From the NCBI GenBank assembly GCA_009760855.2, contig WPIO01000177.1:392501-456500 (forward strand): a stretch of 64,000 nucleotides of DNA, read 5' to 3'. This DNA comes from Cristatella mucedo (lineage: Eukaryota; Bryozoa; Phylactolaemata; Cristatellidae). The position numbers were made by a program, and so were the translations under genes. Under the pieces are notes generated by a model. It was not told where the DNA came from. It searched no databases and worked only from the letters and a program-made list of their open reading frames with translations. Below are positions 60,271-64,000 of the stretch, piece by piece (within the stretch, counting starts at the first letter, position 1; each line of letters opens with the position of its first letter).

Positions 60271-60310
60271 TTCTATATATAAATAAAAAAAGATGTTTAA
60301 ATTAAAATTT

Positions 60311-60587
60311 TTTTTACTCCAATATATAAATATTTTGAAAACAGATATCATAGTCTTAAAATACTTTAACGAGTTCGAGTGTTAACGAGAACGAGTGTAA
60401 TGATGTGTTTTGCTATACGATGTTTTTATTTTTTAAACGAGCGCTTTTTTAATTTTACAATGTTTTTAGTTTTGAAACGAGTTCGAGTGTTAACGAGAAC
60501 GAGTTGAAAAAGTAAAAATGTTGTAAAAGGGAAAAAGATGCGAGTTGATAAAATAAAAATGTCGTACAGGGTAAAAACACATCATCA
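60311..60587 (-). repeat. Right terminal inverted repeat
   Basis: Reverse complement of 35884-36161, ending ..ACACATCATCA. It carries the same two CTCGTT/AACGAG-rich blocks. Confidence 0.95.
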
Positions 60588-60592
60588 CAGCA
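60588..60592. repeat. Target-site duplication CAGCA (right)
   Basis: Matches 35879-35883. Confidence 0.8.
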
Positions 60593-61654
60593 CGCCCGTT
60601 GGCCGGGCGGAGTGGTGCGAGTCCGGCTAACGGCACGTTTGGGCGTGGCCACGCACGCAAGTGCACCACACACCTGCGCACAAACGCTCACCAGCGGTGT
60701 ATTAGTCAGCATCCGGCAATCTTAGGCAGTGTCTGCATGCGAGGAACGCGTGACGGCAAGCTATGGTACCCTTCAGCTGCTTTTGATGACCCTATTCAAG
60801 AAATTTTGTTTTAGCTCCAGTTTCCTGCTTCTCTTCGTTTGCTGTAACCTTATTTGTCGGCGTTACTGGTTTTGCGATTGCGACGAGTAATTTTGCATTC
60901 CCTGAATATGCGCAACCAGAGGGCTCCGCCTTTAACGCGACCCAGCGATACTGTCGCATGAAGTCTTCCGACGCAGACCCAAGCTGTGGCTCCTGTAGGG
61001 CTAGTGCCTTCCACCGTGCAGCTCCAGCGCGCACGGTCTCTGGCTTTTATGAACATAAACTACTAATTTTTTGCGTGTTTATATATTTTTAAGCATCTGT
61101 ACGTAGGCCGAACTTTAGTCAGACCATTTCCCAATCATGAAGCTTTCAGGACAGTCAGAGTCATCGCATTGGCGGTCGTGAGCCCTTTGGCGACTCCCAA
61201 ATGAAGGTTAATTAGAACGTTGGCGCTTAGTCAGTCGTGTTCCCATGATTTCCATTACTGTTCCATTACCTTAGCTTTCTCGCTCGCTCGCTTCTCCGTG
61301 TCTCTCCTTTGCTCTTCCTTATTTTTTGCTTAAGGGTGGACAGAATATATCGCTCGCTGCCTCCTCTAGCTCCTTTGAGTAACTTCTCTTTCGTTCACCC
61401 TTTCTTGTATTCGCCGCATTGCATTATTTGTGGCCATTCTGAATGCGTTTCGCTCCTTGCAATTCTTGGTTGGTGCGGGGCTGCATAAATCTAGTTCCGT
61501 TTTTTATTATTACGCTGGGTAATATGGGTTACAAAGTCTTAAAAATAGGCTTCATTTATGTTAGCAGATTCCACTTCGGAAAATTGCCTGCTCAGGCTGC
61601 TTCGAAAACGAACACACACACACACGCACGCACGCACACACACACATATATATA

Positions 61655-61690
<36 letters not shown>

Positions 61691-61757
61691 TGCATATACA
61701 GATACATACATATATATATTACATATATATATATATATATATTACACACACACACAC

Positions 61758-61789
<32 letters not shown>

Positions 61790-63100
61790 TGCCCGTAAAC
61801 AAATTACTCACAAGAAATTCCAGTGTTGGGTCCTGTGCGAATCGAAGTGTCTGCTGACCTAGTGTTAAGCCTCCTAGCCTAGCTGGTGAACCCGGCCTAC
61901 TGTCGGGTAAGGACTCTATATCACGACCTGGGTAGTGAAGTGCTCAAATCAAATCTTACCATCAGTATCTTTCTGTTTTTGACCTTGTTCAAAGTGATTT
62001 TCGCTAAGCTTCGACAGCACCGCGTTCCCGCGGCTTCTTCTCCAGTCTCTACCCTGCTATAGAGTTTGTCGTGTGTGACTTTTCTGACAAGTTTTGGCGG
62101 TGAGTGCCCGTCTTTTCTACTTGTTTTCTTTGTTGTCATCTGCGATTGGTACGCTTATATTCTGCTCGCTTTTGAACTCTCCGGTCCACAATGGCGAACA
62201 AAAGTCGCAGGTTAAATATGGAAATTAGCGTGTTTCGTGAAAACTCGCGGAAAACTACAACCTTTCTTTGGATGGCGGGCCGAGTGTCTGCCAGCTTAAC
62301 TGGTGAGACTTTCTCATTGGCTGGCAAGCCCAGAGTTCTTATTAAATGCAGCAAAACCTCTACACAATGAAAATTAAAACCAATTTCAAAATTGTATTTA
62401 TTAATTTTCTCAAAAAACGAACGTTAATATACTTTTATCAAATGTATTCGCCTAAGCCGGGTAGTAAATCTGAATTGAATTGCTTGCACAGAACGTACAG
62501 ACGTGCGGACCATCTTTAAATTTATAGAAACTATCTAGTAAGCCCCTGCGAAGAATCGCGGGCAGATTGCATTTATGCGTGGCCATAGCTTGCCAAAGCA
62601 GTGGAGCAAGGCATGTTTAATTCAACTACGAGAGTTGTAGCTACATAAGCAAATTATTTCCCCCTTTTGACATTTTGCCTAGGCATTCGTCATTGCTGTA
62701 CTGTCATAGTATTACTATAAATATCACATAAATTACACATTATAACGTCAGTGACTGGCCTGCCGTGGGCGTACCAACCAACTGACAACCTAACAAATTC
62801 TACAGATTTAAGGTGGCTACTACGCGTTGATGTACTGGCTGCAGCAGCTGCTGCTGGTGAAGTCATACTACAACCACGGTACCTAAGGAGATCGTAACGA
62901 CTTATTATCTGTATTTTCGCATTACATTACGCTGCCGAAGATGTAAAAATCGATGTGGTGGTGGAATGCAAATGCATGTGCACGATACAGTCGACAAAGA
63001 TTTCCGGTCACTGGCATGGTAGAATTTTACTTTAACTGTTTACTTAGGCCACAGTATAAGCGCATTCATCTTAAATCTGGTGCGTGAACGTGCAAACTGT
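60593..63100. other. Right host flank; no gene recognised
   Basis: A GC-rich start (60.6-60.75 kb), short open frames without motifs, and a microsatellite cluster at 61.6-61.8 kb. Nothing else could be supported. Confidence 0.5.
61610..61790. repeat. Compound (CA)n/(TA)n microsatellite
   Basis: CA and CG-CA runs merge into TATA-rich runs with ATTGC/ATTAC breaks. Confidence 0.9.
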
Positions 63101-63475
63101 CATCTACAATTTTGAATCAAAACCGTAGTTTCGCAAAGCTTTCTGTGGAAATGGCAGCTGTGTCGCAACTCGAAGGTTTTGGGCTGCCATTCGGGTCGGG
63201 CCATTGGAGGCCATTGCATGAGAATGTGCATGCGAAGTCGCATGAAATTTAGTGGGTAAGCTCAGCACACCGTTCTCTATAATTTGGAATCAAAACCGCA
63301 GTTTTGCGAATCATTTTGAGCAAGTGGCAGTTGCATCGCCATTCAAATGTGTAAAAAGGCTGACTGGCCCGGGCCACCAGAACGCACAAGCAAAATTGCA
63401 CGCAATTTGTCGGTTAAACCCGTAGTCCCATTTTGTACAAGTTGGAATCAAAACCGCAGTTTTTTACAGTATATT
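63100..63475 (+). repeat. Degenerate tandem repeat, unit about 160-175 bp
   Basis: The core TTGGAATCAAAACCGCAGTT recurs near 63109, 63283 and 63444, followed each time by a related CA-GTG-CAGCTGTATCGC segment. Confidence 0.75.
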
Positions 63476-63624
63476 TAGTCAATCGCAGCTGTATCGCAAG
63501 GAAGCTGTATCGCACTGTATCAAAGTGCATTGCAGGTATTCGTGGAACTAACGGGTTCTTACACCGTTAGTCACGTCATTCTCTGTAAGTCTCGAGCCAG
63601 TCGTCAGCAGCGCCAGCAGCTTCA

Positions 63625-64000
63625 AAATACCTGTGAAATATGGGGTACCTCAGGGCTTCGTGCTTGGTCCGGTTCTTTTCACGCTTTATACGCACCCTCT
63701 TGCTGATGCGATTGCCAAGCACAATCTAGGCTTTCACTTCTATGCGGATGACACTCAGTTGTACATTTGCTTTGATCCCTCCCAGCCTTCGAGCACCTCA
63801 AATTCTCTCAACTCACTTGGTTCATGTATTGATGACATCCGCACATGGATGGCAGCAAATTTTCTAAAACTAAACGATGATAAACTAACTTACTAGTTAT
63901 GGGCAAACCCAGTGTGATTCACAAATTGGAAAGGCTGACTTTCAAAATTGGCTCTGCCAGCATATCTCCTGCTGAATCAGCTCGAAATCTATGTGTCATA
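63625..64000 (+). repeat. LINE reverse-transcriptase fragment running off the window
   Basis: Forward-strand copy beginning near YGVPQGFVLGPVLF, with FYADDTQLYICFDPS and FLKLNDD. A frame change near 63890 follows. The 5' truncation is at about 63625, and the element continues beyond 64000. Confidence 0.9.

Larger units (their letters stand above)
35884..60587. mobile_element. Maverick/Polinton (endogenous adintovirus-like element), decayed
   Basis: 24,704 bases, markedly AT-rich against its flanks, bounded by inverted repeats and CAGCA duplications. It carries the defining gene set: protein-primed-type DNA polymerase B, retroviral-type integrase, adenain-like protease, FtsK/HerA-type packaging ATPase (partial), and double- and single-jelly-roll capsid proteins. 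It also has a nuclease, a phospholipase A2 protein, fibre-like genes and small unknowns. Genes lie on both strands. Two LINE insertions account for about 2.6 kb of its length. Polymerase, capsid, integrase, protease and ATPase genes are all broken, so the copy is not autonomous as read. Confidence 0.95.

Noticed and set aside
60792-61056. Two overlapping reverse frames in the right flank
   Set aside because: Short, no recognisable motif, no LINE or viral similarity, no splice or promoter context.

Overview
The window is animal (metazoan) genomic DNA. It holds a spliced RhoGAP gene with the F-BAR, C1 and RhoGAP domain order of the ARHGAP29/ARHGAP45/GMIP family, many CR1/L2-type LINE copies, long microsatellites, and one large AT-rich virus-like transposon. 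I cannot name the phylum from sequence alone.

Region 1 (1-20.2 kb, + strand) is one gene. I joined 19 exons by GT-AG sites with matching phases from 2811 to the stop at 19417-19419, giving about 1,084 residues with no reading-frame break. The 5' exons upstream of 2811 were not found. The protein starts inside an F-BAR domain, then has a Ser-rich linker, a zinc-binding C1 domain, a RhoGAP domain with its arginine finger, and a long disordered tail ending in PKFV. Long (CT)n and (CTC)n tracts sit in introns beside splice acceptors.

Region 2 (20.2-35.9 kb) is a graveyard of LINE 3' ends on both strands. It includes one nearly complete but frameshifted LINE (about 28.6-33.25 kb) with endonuclease and reverse transcriptase. 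That copy is split by a 1,239-bp solo LTR with a TAAC target-site duplication.

Region 3 (35,884-60,587) is a 24.7-kb Maverick/Polinton, best described as an endogenous adintovirus-like element. It has terminal inverted repeats of about 278 bp and a CAGCA target-site duplication. It carries a type-B DNA polymerase, a retroviral-type integrase, an adenain-like protease, part of a packaging ATPase, a double-jelly-roll major capsid protein, two penton-like proteins, a parvovirus-type phospholipase A2 protein, a YqaJ/lambda-exonuclease-like nuclease, zinc ribbons, an HNH-AP2 endonuclease, four phage-tail-fibre-like genes and several unknowns. Nearly every gene starts a few bases after a TATA(TA)AGA-type motif. 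Twice a single 9-10-bp motif separates divergent genes. Most long genes are broken, while many short ones are intact. Two LINEs have inserted into one of its genes, and a (CCCTAAA)5 tract sits inside another.

Region 4 (60.6-64 kb) is host flank with microsatellites, a degenerate tandem repeat and a LINE running off the end.
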